Shown: positions 8,672-17,255 of the stretch, piece after piece | Layout of the letters: every line of letters begins with the position of its first letter | Position numbering within the stretch: position 1 is the first letter of the stretch | The notes under the pieces: model-generated | Seen by the model: only the letters and a program-made list of their open reading frames with translations | The model's database searches: none | What the model was told of the DNA's origin: nothing | Origin: Insolitispirillum peregrinum | GTDB taxonomy: Bacteria; Pseudomonadota; Alphaproteobacteria; Rhodospirillales; Rhodospirillaceae | Length of the DNA stretch: 64,000 nt | Strand: one strand, 5' to 3' | Assembly (NCBI RefSeq): GCF_042665255.1 | Contig: NZ_JBHTCD010000026.1 | Made by a program: the position numbers and the translations under genes

Positions 8672-11600
8672 CTATTCCCCCGCCGGAGCCTGTTCGGTTT
8701 CCCGCAAGCGGTGAACAGGGAACCAGACGCGGACCTCGGTGCCCTCGCCCAGCCTGCTGGACAGGTTCAACTGACCGTCATGCAATTCGACCAGAGCCTT
8801 GGTCAGCGGCAGCCCGAGACCGGTTCCTTCATGGCGACGGGCCAGACCGCTGTCAATCTGGCGGAAGGGGATCAGGGCCAACGGGATGTCTTCAGGTTTC
8901 ATGCCAATGCCGCTATCGCTGACCCGCAGCATCAGGCCGCCATCGGGGGTACGCTCGACGCTGACGCAGACCGTCCCGCCGCTGGGGGTAAACTTGACCG
9001 CATTGCTCAACAGGTTGAGCAGGATTTGCTTGATGCGGCGGCTATCCCCGCGCAGGAGCGGTAAATGCGGTGGCAGATCGGTCTTCAGGGTGATGCCGCC
9101 GCGCAAGGCACGCTCGCGCACCAGCCGGATCGAGGCCGCCACCACCACCGACACCGTCATTGTCTCGTCCAGCAGCTCCATCGAGCCGGATTCGATTTTC
9201 GACACATCCAGAATATCATTGATGATGTCCAGCAGGTGCCGCCCGCTGTCGTGGATGTTACCGACATAGTCGCGGTATTTTTCATTGCCCAGCGGGCCAA
9301 AAACCCCGGTTCCCATCACTTCGGAAAAGCCGATGATGGCATTCAGCGGGGTGCGCAGCTCGTGACTCATGTTGGCGAGGAATTCCGACTTGGTGCGGTT
9401 GGCAGACTCGGCGCTGGTCAAGGCTGCCCGCAACTCGGTTTCCGCCACCGCATGGGTCAGTTCCCCGCTGACCCATTGGCCCACCATCCGCAACAGCTCC
9501 AGATCCTGTTCGTCGAACGGCTGCGGGCGGGCGGTCTTTGACAGGAACGCCAGCACCCCGTAAACCTCATCCCGCACCACCAGACGCAGCCCCAGATAGG
9601 CCATCGCCCCCGATACCGGGCAACAGGGCTGCCGCAGGTCGTCATAGCCCGGAATCGCCCAGCCCTGATGGACCGCCTGCGGGCCTTCATTGAGCAGAAC
9701 GACCTCGTGGATGGTTTCCATGATAGGCAGCTTCTGGTCCCGTGTCACCGTGTCCGGCGGTCCCAGCACTTCTTCCAGCAACAGCGTATCGCCGTCAGCC
9801 TGATGGCGTCCAAGGAAGGCAATCGGCAGGTCGCAGCGGCGGCTGACAAAGCGCACCACAGCGGAAAACCGCTCGGCAAAGGACCGGCTGGAATCGCCGG
9901 TCAGGCGCAAAATGGTCCGCCAGTCGTTCTCGCGGTCGCGCAACAGCTCCTGTGCCCGTTTGTGCGCGGTCACATCGGTATAAATGCCAACGGTCATCTC
10001 CGTCACGGTGCGCCGTTCGACCACCCGCACCCACATGCCGTTTTCGTACTGGATTTCCTGGGCGTCTTCGACCGCCCGATGGGACAGCAGACGGGCGGCA
10101 ATCTGACTTTCCGACATCATCGTCGTGCTGTGCGCCGCCGCCGTGCGGATCATCAGCTCGAACGGCGTGCCCTGTTGGCACAGCGGCTCCAGGAACGGAT
10201 ACAGCGTCACAAAAGCCCGGTTCCACGACACCAGCCGGTCCTGGGAATCCCACAGCAGGAACCCGATCGGCAGGGCCTCGACCGCCTGTTGCACACGGGT
10301 CATCGGCGCATTCCGGGCACCGTCGCGCTGCCATGGCTCCGGCATGATGACGCCAACGCCGCGATAGCCGCGAAACATGCCATGGGCATCAAAAACCGGC
10401 ACGCCAGACACCGAAACGTGTAACTCCTGCCCCGACCCGAGCAGGAAGGGATAGGCGAAATCCCGGAACGGCTTGCGCTCGTTCAACACCCGGCGATGCT
10501 CGGCCAGCAGGTCGGGTGGAAAGTCGGGCGGCAGAAAATCCAGCCGCTTGCGCCCCAAAAGATCGGGCGGTGACACATACGAACGGGAAACATTGTGTAC
10601 CGAAAACCAGACGAAACGGTGTTCGCTGTCGGTTTCCCACCACCAGTCGGAACGGGCTCCGGCCAGATCGAGCAATCGCTGTTCGATGCCGTCGCGGCGG
10701 GACTCCAACTCGACCCGTTGCTGTTCGGCCTGTTCAAGTCGCCGGTTGGTCTGTTCGCGCACCTGCCGTTCTGCCGACTGGTCGAACAGCGCCAGAACCA
10801 TGCCATCAATCTGTCCCAGATGGCGCACCGGGGCGACCGTCAGGCGAACCTCGGATTCCTCGTCCGGAGTGAACACCACCGATGTTCGGCCCTGCCGGTC
10901 AAGGTTGGCCAGAATCGGCTGCAAGACCCGATAGGCGTCTTCGGTAAAGACATCGGCCAGCGCCGAAGCCCCCAGCACCACCTCGCCCTTTTCCCGGAAG
11001 ACGGCCATCACGGCCGTCGAATGGCGCGGCCCATAGGCCCGCAAAACACGGTGTTGCAGATTACACAGCAGAATCAGCCCGGGCAGGATCACCGACATGT
11101 CAACCAGTCGCTGTTCGGCATCATCGACCTGCGCCCGCCAGCTATCCGACGAAACGCCATCCGGCACCTGCCTCCGCCCGGTTCCCAGAACCCTGCGCAG
11201 ATAGCGTTCAACCCAAAGGTACAGGCCCCCAATCGTCAGCAACAGGGCTGCAATCAGGGCCACTTCGCGCCAATAGGCTTCGGCCAGGGGACCAGTGATA
11301 TCGAGATAGATTTCCAGAATGGCAAAGGGCGGTTTGTTGGCCTCAAAGCTCAACGGCGCATAGACTTCGATCACCACGCCACGCTGGTGCAACTCGCCAC
11401 CCTCATCGCGAAACCAGCGATTCCGCTCGATCCCGAAGCTGATTTCACCCTGACGCGTTTTTTCAAACCGCGGATGCCCGCCGCTGAACTGCCCGATCAG
11501 CGAAGGATCATTGGAATAAAGAATCGTGCTGTCAGGCAGCAGGACGTTGGCCTGCACGACGTTCTGGACCCGTGGATACTGGCGGACGAGCTGGATAAAG

Positions 11601-11914
11601 GTGGTCGACAGCGTTGCCTGCTGCTCCCGGTCAAGGGGCTTGCCATCCTGACGAAAGCCCGAACGCTGCAACGCCTGCAGGATTGGCTGGGCGGTCAGGA
11701 CAGCCACATCGCGCGCGCGCCGTTCAACCGTCAGGTCAACGGCCATCTGGTGCAGGATGTGGGTGATCAACGACAGCAAAATACCGGCAAGAAGGAACGC
11801 CGATCCCAACCGCCAGGATCTGACCGCCGACCCGGCTGTTGCACGGGACAGCAGACCACCCGGAGCCGGATCATGACCCGGCGGATTGTTGCTCTCGCTG
11901 CCGTTTCCTTGCAC
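8672..11914 (-). CDS. large membrane-bound hybrid-sensor-type histidine kinase (PAS-PAS-GAF-HisKA-HATPase)
   Basis: About 1080 residues from a GTG at 11914 that follows the ctaA stop by one base (TAG-C-GTG, with GAAGG ahead). Order of parts: TM helix ~35-55, periplasmic region ~56-215, TM helix ~216-237, a PAS-like segment, PAS ~423-540 (SDWWWETDSEHRFVWF), PAS ~545-660 (LPIGFLLWDSQDRLVSWNRAF), GAF ~690-830 (read in parts), HisKA ~845-910 with phospho-accepting SHELRTPLNAIIGFSE, and HATPase ~960-1065 with NLLSNAVKF, DSGIGM and GTGLGLPL. There is no receiver domain and no response regulator nearby, so it is an orphan kinase. The tight spacing implies translation coupled to heme A synthase. Signal unknown. 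Confidence 0.9.
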   Translation of the reverse strand: MQGNGSESNNPPGHDPAPGGLLSRATAGSAVRSWRLGSAFLLAGILLSLITHILHQMAVDLTVERRARDVAVLTAQPILQALQRSGFRQDGKPLDREQQATLSTTFIQLVRQYPRVQNVVQANVLLPDSTILYSNDPSLIGQFSGGHPRFEKTRQGEISFGIERNRWFRDEGGELHQRGVVIEVYAPLSFEANKPPFAILEIYLDITGPLAEAYWREVALIAALLLTIGGLYLWVERYLRRVLGTGRRQVPDGVSSDSWRAQVDDAEQRLVDMSVILPGLILLCNLQHRVLRAYGPRHSTAVMAVFREKGEVVLGASALADVFTEDAYRVLQPILANLDRQGRTSVVFTPDEESEVRLTVAPVRHLGQIDGMVLALFDQSAERQVREQTNRRLEQAEQQRVELESRRDGIEQRLLDLAGARSDWWWETDSEHRFVWFSVHNVSRSYVSPPDLLGRKRLDFLPPDFPPDLLAEHRRVLNERKPFRDFAYPFLLGSGQELHVSVSGVPVFDAHGMFRGYRGVGVIMPEPWQRDGARNAPMTRVQQAVEALPIGFLLWDSQDRLVSWNRAFVTLYPFLEPLCQQGTPFELMIRTAAAHSTTMMSESQIAARLLSHRAVEDAQEIQYENGMWVRVVERRTVTEMTVGIYTDVTAHKRAQELLRDRENDWRTILRLTGDSSRSFAERFSAVVRFVSRRCDLPIAFLGRHQADGDTLLLEEVLGPPDTVTRDQKLPIMETIHEVVLLNEGPQAVHQGWAIPGYDDLRQPCCPVSGAMAYLGLRLVVRDEVYGVLAFLSKTARPQPFDEQDLELLRMVGQWVSGELTHAVAETELRAALTSAESANRTKSEFLANMSHELRTPLNAIIGFSEVMGTGVFGPLGNEKYRDYVGNIHDSGRHLLDIINDILDVSKIESGSMELLDETMTVSVVVAASIRLVRERALRGGITLKTDLPPHLPLLRGDSRRIKQILLNLLSNAVKFTPSGGTVCVSVERTPDGGLMLRVSDSGIGMKPEDIPLALIPFRQIDSGLARRHEGTGLGLPLTKALVELHDGQLNLSSRLGEGTEVRVWFPVHRLRETEQAPAGE

Positions 11915-11915
11915 G

Positions 11916-12941
11916 CTACCTTCGACCCCGCGCCAGTACCCACACCACTGCTGAAAACACCAGAAACGCTCCTGCCTGATGAGCAACCGCCAGCGGGACC
12001 GGGACCACCAGCAGCAAGGTGGCAATGCCCAGACCCGCCTGTCCACCAGCAAACACCGCCAGAACGGACAGGGACATACCATAAGAACGATACCGCCCGG
12101 TTAACCGGGCATACAGCCACAGCCCCAGACAGAGCAAAACCGTCGATATGGCCAACAGGCGGTGATTGAACTGTACCGCGCTGGCATTCTCAAACAAATT
12201 CCGCCACCACGGTTGTACACTATACCAATCCACAGGCAGAATCGCCTCCCCCATCAGCGGAAAGGTGTTGTAGACCAGACCGGCATCCAGACCGGCAACA
12301 AACGCCCCGGCCAGCATGGTGAGAACCACCATCGCCAGTGTACAGAGCAACACCCAGAGGGGCAGGGAACGGGATGGTGGCGGCGCTGAATGCCCGCGCT
12401 GGCAGGTCAGGCTTGTCCACAGCAGAAGACCGTACAGGGTCAATGCCAATCCCAGATGCGCGGCCAGACGATAGGCGCTGACTTCAGGCTGATCCCGCAG
12501 GCCCGAGGCCACCATCAGCCAGCCGACCAGTCCTTGCAGCCCCCCCAGCAGCAACACCAGCAGCAGCCGTTTTGCCAGCCATGCCGGAATCATCCGCCGC
12601 CACCAGAACAGCGCCAGCGGAACCACCAGCACCAGCGCCATCGCCCGCCCCCACAGGCGATGGATGTATTCCAGCCAGAAAATGCCCTCGAACCCTGTCA
12701 CCGACATGTCCGGATTGCGCAGGCGGAACTGCGGGGTTTGCTGGTAACGCTCGAACAGAGCCTGCCAATCGGCAGCCGAAAACGGCGGCAACACCTGCAG
12801 CGGCTGCCATTCGACCATCGACAGACCGGACCCGGTCAGGCGGGTTGCCCCGCCCAGCGTCACCATCACCATCACCATGGCGCTCAGCAACCACAGCCAG
12901 CGGTGAATCAGCGGATGCAGGGTGGCCTGTGTCTCCGGCAT
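11916..12941 (-). CDS. ctaA: heme A synthase, COX15/CtaA family
   Basis: A 341-residue inner-membrane protein that oxidises heme O to heme A for aa3-type cytochrome oxidase. The sequence opens HRWLWLLSAMVMVMVTLGGATRLTGSGLSMVEW (in parts), the strongest signature of the family, followed by FWLEYIHRLWGRAMAL with a heme-ligating histidine, and later AAHLGLAL and QFNHRLLA with further histidines. Eight transmembrane helices are apparent. A GGGGAGGA precedes the start. It shares one transcript with the downstream histidine kinase, an unusual neighbour. Confidence 0.95.
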   Translation of the reverse strand: MPETQATLHPLIHRWLWLLSAMVMVMVTLGGATRLTGSGLSMVEWQPLQVLPPFSAADWQALFERYQQTPQFRLRNPDMSVTGFEGIFWLEYIHRLWGRAMALVLVVPLALFWWRRMIPAWLAKRLLLVLLLGGLQGLVGWLMVASGLRDQPEVSAYRLAAHLGLALTLYGLLLWTSLTCQRGHSAPPPSRSLPLWVLLCTLAMVVLTMLAGAFVAGLDAGLVYNTFPLMGEAILPVDWYSVQPWWRNLFENASAVQFNHRLLAISTVLLCLGLWLYARLTGRYRSYGMSLSVLAVFAGGQAGLGIATLLLVVPVPLAVAHQAGAFLVFSAVVWVLARGRR

Positions 12942-13035
12942 GGTCTCGTCCTCCCCGTTGGCAACAGGATGCCTTCACGGGATATGGGCAGGACGATCAC
13001 CGACACACAGGGCAAACGGGTGGAAATAGCGATGA

Positions 13036-13069
13036 AAAAAGGGCCGCCTGTTGCCAGGCGACCCCTTTT
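13036..13069 (-). terminator. rho-independent terminator after groEL
   Basis: Read on the minus strand: an AAAAGGGG-TCGCCTG stem, GCAA loop, CAGGCGGCCCTTTT, then more T residues. It lies 50 to 80 bases past the groEL stop. Confidence 0.8.
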
Positions 13070-13114
13070 CGTAACGCGATCCAAAGGACGGACCGGCGTG
13101 TCTGGACGGGCTGA

Positions 13115-14758
13115 TTAGAAGCCCATGCCACCCATGCCGCCCATGCCACCCATATCCGGGGCAGCCATTTCCTTCTTTTCCGGCAGTTCGGCGATCATCG
13201 CTTCGGTGGTGATCAGCAGGCCGGCCACCGAGGCGGCATCCTGCAGAGCGGTACGCACGACCTTGGTCGGGTCGATGATGCCAGCCTTGATCATGTCGAC
13301 ATATTCGCCGGTCTGGGCGTTGAAGCCGAAGCCCGCGTCAGCCTGTTCCAGCAGCTTGCCAGCCACCACGGCGCCATCGAAACCGGCGTTCTCGGCGATC
13401 TGACGCACCGGCGACTGCAGGGCGCGACGAACGATTTCCACACCGATCTTCTGGTCGTTGTTGGCCGGAACGATGCTGTCCAGAGCGCGGACGGAGTACA
13501 GCAGGGCAACGCCACCGCCGGCCACGATGCCTTCTTCCACCGCAGCGCGGGTGGCGTGCAGGGCGTCGTCAACGCGGTCCTTCTTTTCCTTCACTTCGAC
13601 TTCCGAAGCGCCGCCGACCTTGATCACCGCAACGCCACCGGCGAGCTTCGCCAGACGTTCCTGCATCTTTTCACGGTCGTAATCCGAGGTGGACGCTTCG
13701 ATGTTGGCGCGGATCTGGTTGCAACGAGCCTGGATGTCGTCCTTGCTGCCAGCACCATCAACGACGGTGGTGTCTTCCTTGGTGATGGTGACCTTCTTGG
13801 CGGTACCCAGCATGTCGATCGAGACGTTTTCGAGCTTGATGCCCAGGTCTTCGGAGACCACGGTACCACCGGTCAGGATGGCCATGTCTTCCAGCATCGC
13901 CTTGCGGCGGTCGCCAAAGCCCGGAGCCTTCACGGCAGCAACCTTCAGGCCGCCACGCAGCTTGTTGACCACCAGGGTGGCCAGGGCTTCGCCTTCGACG
14001 TCTTCAGCGATGATCAGCAGCGGCTTGCCGGACTGCACCACGGTTTCCAGCACCGGCAGCAGCGGCTGCAGGCTGGACAGCTTCTTTTCGTGGAACAGGA
14101 TGAACGGGCTGTCGAGTTCGACAGTCATCTTTTCCGGGTTGGTCACGAAGTACGGCGACAGGTAGCCACGGTCGAACTGCATGCCTTCGACGACATCGAG
14201 TTCGGTGGTCAGGCCCTTGGCTTCTTCGACGGTGATGACACCTTCGTTGCCGACCTTTTCCATGGCGCGGGCGATCATTTCGCCGATTTCGACTTCGCCG
14301 TTGGCGGAGATGGTGCCAACCTGAGCGACTTCACCCGAGGTGGTGATCTTGTTGGAACGCTTCTGCACGTCGTCGACGACGGCGGCAACGGCCATGTCGA
14401 TACCGCGCTTCAGGTCCATCGGGCTCATGCCGGCGGCAACGGCCTTGACGCCTTCGCGGACGATCGACTGGGCCAGAACGGTCGAGGTGGTGGTGCCATC
14501 GCCAGCCAGATCGGCGGTCTTGGAGGCCACTTCCTTGATCATCTGGGCGCCCATGTTCTCGAACTTGTCCTTCAGTTCGATTTCCTTGGCAACCGAGACG
14601 CCGTCCTTGGTGATGCGCGGAGCGCCAAAGGACTTTTCGATCACAACGTTACGACCCTTCGGGCCGAGGGTCACCTTCACGGCGTTAGCCAGAATGTCGA
14701 CGCCCTTCAGCAGGCGGTCGCGGGCGTCGGTGGAAAACTTGACGTCTTTCGCAGCCAT
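13115..14758 (-). CDS. groEL: chaperonin GroEL (60 kDa)
   Basis: A 547-residue group I chaperonin subunit that forms the double-ring folding chamber with GroES. Family blocks are continuous: AAKDVKFSTDARDRLLKGVD at the N-terminus, the ATP site LGPKGRNVVIEKSFGAPRIT (in parts) and AGDGTTTSTVLAQ, the apical domain, and the Gly-Gly-Met repeat tail. The alphaproteobacterial length and tail are normal. GAGGATAG precedes the start. It forms the groESL operon under the upstream CIRCE element, so heat-shock control by HrcA is expected. Confidence 0.99.
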   Translation of the reverse strand: MAAKDVKFSTDARDRLLKGVDILANAVKVTLGPKGRNVVIEKSFGAPRITKDGVSVAKEIELKDKFENMGAQMIKEVASKTADLAGDGTTTSTVLAQSIVREGVKAVAAGMSPMDLKRGIDMAVAAVVDDVQKRSNKITTSGEVAQVGTISANGEVEIGEMIARAMEKVGNEGVITVEEAKGLTTELDVVEGMQFDRGYLSPYFVTNPEKMTVELDSPFILFHEKKLSSLQPLLPVLETVVQSGKPLLIIAEDVEGEALATLVVNKLRGGLKVAAVKAPGFGDRRKAMLEDMAILTGGTVVSEDLGIKLENVSIDMLGTAKKVTITKEDTTVVDGAGSKDDIQARCNQIRANIEASTSDYDREKMQERLAKLAGGVAVIKVGGASEVEVKEKKDRVDDALHATRAAVEEGIVAGGGVALLYSVRALDSIVPANNDQKIGVEIVRRALQSPVRQIAENAGFDGAVVAGKLLEQADAGFGFNAQTGEYVDMIKAGIIDPTKVVRTALQDAASVAGLLITTEAMIAELPEKKEMAAPDMGGMGGMGGMGF

Positions 14759-14942
14759 ATTTCTATCCTCAATCTTTATTTGAGCCGGTCCGCCGGGGGA
14801 GGCACCACGCCTGTGCGTCAGTGCGCTGTCTGGAGACGGAACGGCAGTTGACCATCAGGTATCTGCAACAGGTTCTAACGGTTGGTGGGGAAGGCCTGCC
14901 GGCAGGTGCAGCAGCAGGCTTTCACGCCGACCAGATCCGGAC

Positions 14943-15233
14943 TTAGCCCTGGAGAATCCCCATGATGTCCGATTCCTTCATGATCAACAGGTCTTCGCCG
15001 TTGACCTTGACCTCGGTGCCCGACCACTTGCCGAACAGAACACGATCACCAGCCTTGACTTCGAGGGCAATCAGCTTGCCATCTTCGCCACGGGCGCCGG
15101 AACCGACGGAGATCACTTCACCTTCCTGCGGCTTTTCCTTGGCGGTGTCCGGGATGATGATCCCACCGGCAGTCTTCGCTTCGGATTCAACGCGCTTCAC
15201 CAGCACGCGATCATGCAGCGGCCGAAAGTTCAT
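14943..15233 (-). CDS. groES: co-chaperonin GroES (10 kDa)
   Basis: A 96-residue lid for GroEL, starting at the ATG at 15233 (MNFRPLHDRVLVKRVESEAK). The mobile loop KTAGGIIIPDTAKEKPQEG and the C-terminal EDLLIMKESDIMGI are typical. It is first in the groESL operon, with 184 non-coding bases before groEL. An in-frame upstream ATG at 15269 would add twelve residues not found in the family. Confidence 0.98.
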   Translation of the reverse strand: MNFRPLHDRVLVKRVESEAKTAGGIIIPDTAKEKPQEGEVISVGSGARGEDGKLIALEVKAGDRVLFGKWSGTEVKVNGEDLLIMKESDIMGILQG

Positions 15234-15306
15234 TCTGGTTCTCCAATTGACCGTAGAGATGTCTACCATGAGAGGAAGCCCGTCCGGCCCCAGCTGGGCA
15301 CCGCTG

Positions 15307-15333
15307 TTAGCACTCCCTCTCGGTGAGTGCTAA
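15307..15333. promoter_or_regulatory. CIRCE element (HrcA operator) for groESL
   Basis: A perfect match to the CIRCE consensus: TTAGCACTC, nine-base spacer, GAGTGCTAA. It lies just downstream of a good promoter and upstream of groES, the classic position for HrcA repression. Confidence 0.97.
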
Positions 15334-15335
15334 CA

Positions 15336-15364
15336 CAGGTAAGACGAGGCGCCGTTTGAGTCAA
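15336..15364 (-). promoter_or_regulatory. sigma-70-like promoter of groESL
   Basis: On the minus strand TTGACT (15364-15359) and TACCTG (15341-15336) are separated by 17 bases, and the CIRCE element begins immediately after. The spacing and position make this the probable vegetative promoter. Confidence 0.7.
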
Positions 15365-15397
15365 GAGGTCTTGTAACGGCAGATGATGACCATTTGA

Positions 15398-15460
15398 GGG
15401 CAAATCCCGAACAGGGGGGATCGGGGTTTGCCCGGCAAGACCAAATCCCCCCTGTTCGGG
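15398..15460. other. two overlapping, mutually exclusive hairpins between groES promoter and lysR end
   Basis: CCCGAACAGGGGGGAT (15406-15421) is a perfect inverted repeat of 15445-15460, and GGGCAAATCCCGA (15398-15410) pairs with 15421-15433 with one G-T. The two stems share bases and cannot form together. The first stem begins five bases past the LysR stop and may terminate that gene, though no T-run follows. Confidence 0.6.
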
Positions 15461-15464
15461 CATG

Positions 15465-16382
15465 TCAGCCCTTCCTGCCGCCCGGGACAGCCGGGCGTCG
15501 CACTTCATCGACCAGCATCGCCACGAACGCGGTCACTTTTGGCGGGCGGAACCGGGCAGCAGGATAAACGAGATGAATCCCGCCAGACGGCAGGGTCCAC
15601 TCCGGCAGGACTTCAACCAGCCGCCCGCTGCGCAGGTGGTCAGAGATCAGGAAGTCCGGCAGGATCGCCAGCCCGCCGCCAGCCTCCGTCGCCGCCAGGA
15701 CTGCTGGCGTGGTGTTGATCGTCAGCGCCTGACGCATGCGCACCGTCCGGCGCTCGAAATCGCCCCGTGAAAAGTGCCAGGTCAGCGGATCCCGCAAGGC
15801 GGCATTGGCGATGAACGGCACGCCGGAGATCGCCTCCGGACTGGTGCAGGCAAGACCTGCCACCAGTTCGGGCGCCGCCACCAGAAACTGTCGGAAGTCA
15901 CCGACTCGCCGGGCCTGAAGGCTCGAGTCGTCCAGCCAACCAACACGGACCGACAGATCCACCTGATGGGCAACCGGATCGATGCGCGCATCAGACAACA
16001 CCAGATCAACCTGACAGGCGGAATACCGCCGCGCAAACGCCGCGGCGACGGGCGCAACCGTCGCCGTGCCATAGTCATTCGGTGCGGCAATGCGCAGGAG
16101 GCCCCGCGGCTCTGCATTCGAGCGTGCAATTTCACCGAAGGCATCTTCCGCCTCGCTCAGAATAAGCACACTGCGGGCATAAAGCAGGCGCCCTGCTTCC
16201 GTCGGCTCCACCCGTCGCGTCGTGCGCGACAGCAACGTCGTCGCCAACTCGTCTTCCAGTCTGGCAACCTGCTGGCTCACCACTGCCTTGGTAACGCCAA
16301 GCCGATCGGCTGCGCGGGTGAACGAACCGGCGTCGACGACGGCGGCGAAGTAGGCAAGCCGGTTGAGGTTGACCGCTTCCAT
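15465..16382 (-). CDS. LysR family transcriptional regulator
   Basis: A 305-residue LysR regulator from the ATG at 16382 (GGAGGGG upstream). The winged helix is AYFAAVVDAGSFTRAADRLG plus VTKAVVSQQVARLEDELATT, followed by the RTTRRVEPTEAGRLLY linker and a substrate-binding effector domain. The N-terminal half is well conserved with the group that uses LNRLAYFAAVV. It is divergent from the broken DsbA-family gene and the MBL-fold gene, which are its likely targets by the usual LysR arrangement. Confidence 0.92.
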   Translation of the reverse strand: MEAVNLNRLAYFAAVVDAGSFTRAADRLGVTKAVVSQQVARLEDELATTLLSRTTRRVEPTEAGRLLYARSVLILSEAEDAFGEIARSNAEPRGLLRIAAPNDYGTATVAPVAAAFARRYSACQVDLVLSDARIDPVAHQVDLSVRVGWLDDSSLQARRVGDFRQFLVAAPELVAGLACTSPEAISGVPFIANAALRDPLTWHFSRGDFERRTVRMRQALTINTTPAVLAATEAGGGLAILPDFLISDHLRSGRLVEVLPEWTLPSGGIHLVYPAARFRPPKVTAFVAMLVDEVRRPAVPGGRKG

Positions 16383-16496
16383 GGCGACCCCTCCATAATT
16401 ATATGTCATTAGCATACAGTATGTCGTATTGGGTGCTGTTTATCCAGTAATGCCGAGCGTGTAGCCTCCTTTCAGACAGTTCGGAGGCTCCACCCC

Positions 16497-17218
16497 ATGC
16501 ACATCACCTATCTTTTCGACCCGCTCTGCGGCTGGTTCTACGGCGCGGGTCCTGCTCTGGAACGCCTGGCCGCGCGCGACGATGTTACCCTCGACCTTGC
16601 CCCCACCGGCCTTTTTGCCGATGACGGTGCCCGCGCCAAGAGCGTTTTTACGCCGAGCGAAAACGCTCTTGGGTTTCAACAGCGCATTTTCCGAGCCGTT
16701 GACCGTAGACGGTCAACTTGAAAATGCTCATGGACAACGCTTTTGCCGCCTACGCCTGGCAGAACGATCAGCGCATCGCCCGCCTGACTGGCCAGCCGTT
16801 CTCCGAGCGCTATCGCAGCGGCGTGCTCGGTAGTGGCGGACTCTTTGATTCCGCCCCCGCCACCCTCGGCCTGGTCGCCGTCGCCCTCAACGCTCCGGGT
16901 CAGGAGCTTGCAGCCCTGAAGACCTTGCAGCACGCCCGGTATGTCGATGGTCGCGACATCACCAGCCTTGCCGCCGTCGCCGCCATCCTGAGCGGAATGG
17001 GCCTGCAGGATGCGGCGGCACGCGTCGCCGCGCCGGATGCCGGTCTCCTCACCGCCTACCGGAACCGGACGCAGTCAGCCCGTGCCGAGAGTACCCGTTT
17101 TGACGCCCAGGGTGTCCCGGCCCTGATCGTCGGCAATGCCGCAGCCCGCCGGTTGTTGCGCGCAGGCACCCTGCCTGGCGATTTCAACACCCTCATCAAC
17201 GAGCTGCAGGCGGCCTGA
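16497..17218 (+). pseudogene. DsbA-family thioredoxin-fold protein, disrupted by a repeat element
   Basis: The two halves of one gene are in different frames. The first half (16497-16637) encodes MHITYLFDPLCGWFYGAGPA with the CGW.. active-site region of DsbA-family oxidoreductases (FrnE-like, single N-terminal cysteine). The second half from about 16730 encodes MDNAFAAYAWQNDQRIARLTGQPF and a normal thioredoxin-fold C-terminus ending FNTLINELQAA. Between them lies a 92-base repeat copy. Removing 16638-16729 rejoins the halves in frame as GCCCGCGCC-ATGGAC. The inserted sequence carries an in-frame TGA. The second half has a possible internal start but is unlikely to work alone. It lies upstream of the MBL-fold gene, probably in the same transcript. 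Confidence 0.85.
16638..16729 (+). repeat. 92-bp palindromic repeat element inserted in a DsbA-family gene
   Basis: It consists of a hairpin half (AGAGCGTTTTTACGCCGAGC through AAAACGCTC) and a second half (GCATTTTCCGAGCCGTTGAC through GAAAATGCTC). Both halves are found again at 20181-20332. The outer ends are inverted (GAGCGTTTT and AAAATGCTC). It has no coding capacity, so it is a non-autonomous MITE-like or REP-like unit. Confidence 0.85.
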
Positions 17219-17255
17219 AGGGCGGCCTGCGCATATTTCACGAAAGGTCGATCCC

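Noticed and set aside
10595..12169. Long open frame opposite the histidine kinase and ctaA.
   Set aside because: It spans two real genes on the other strand, is Gln/Arg/Pro-rich with no family motifs, and is a high-GC shadow.
13556..14851. Open frame antisense to groEL.
   Set aside because: Typical shadow of a highly conserved gene; Asp/His/Gly/Phe-rich and without motifs.
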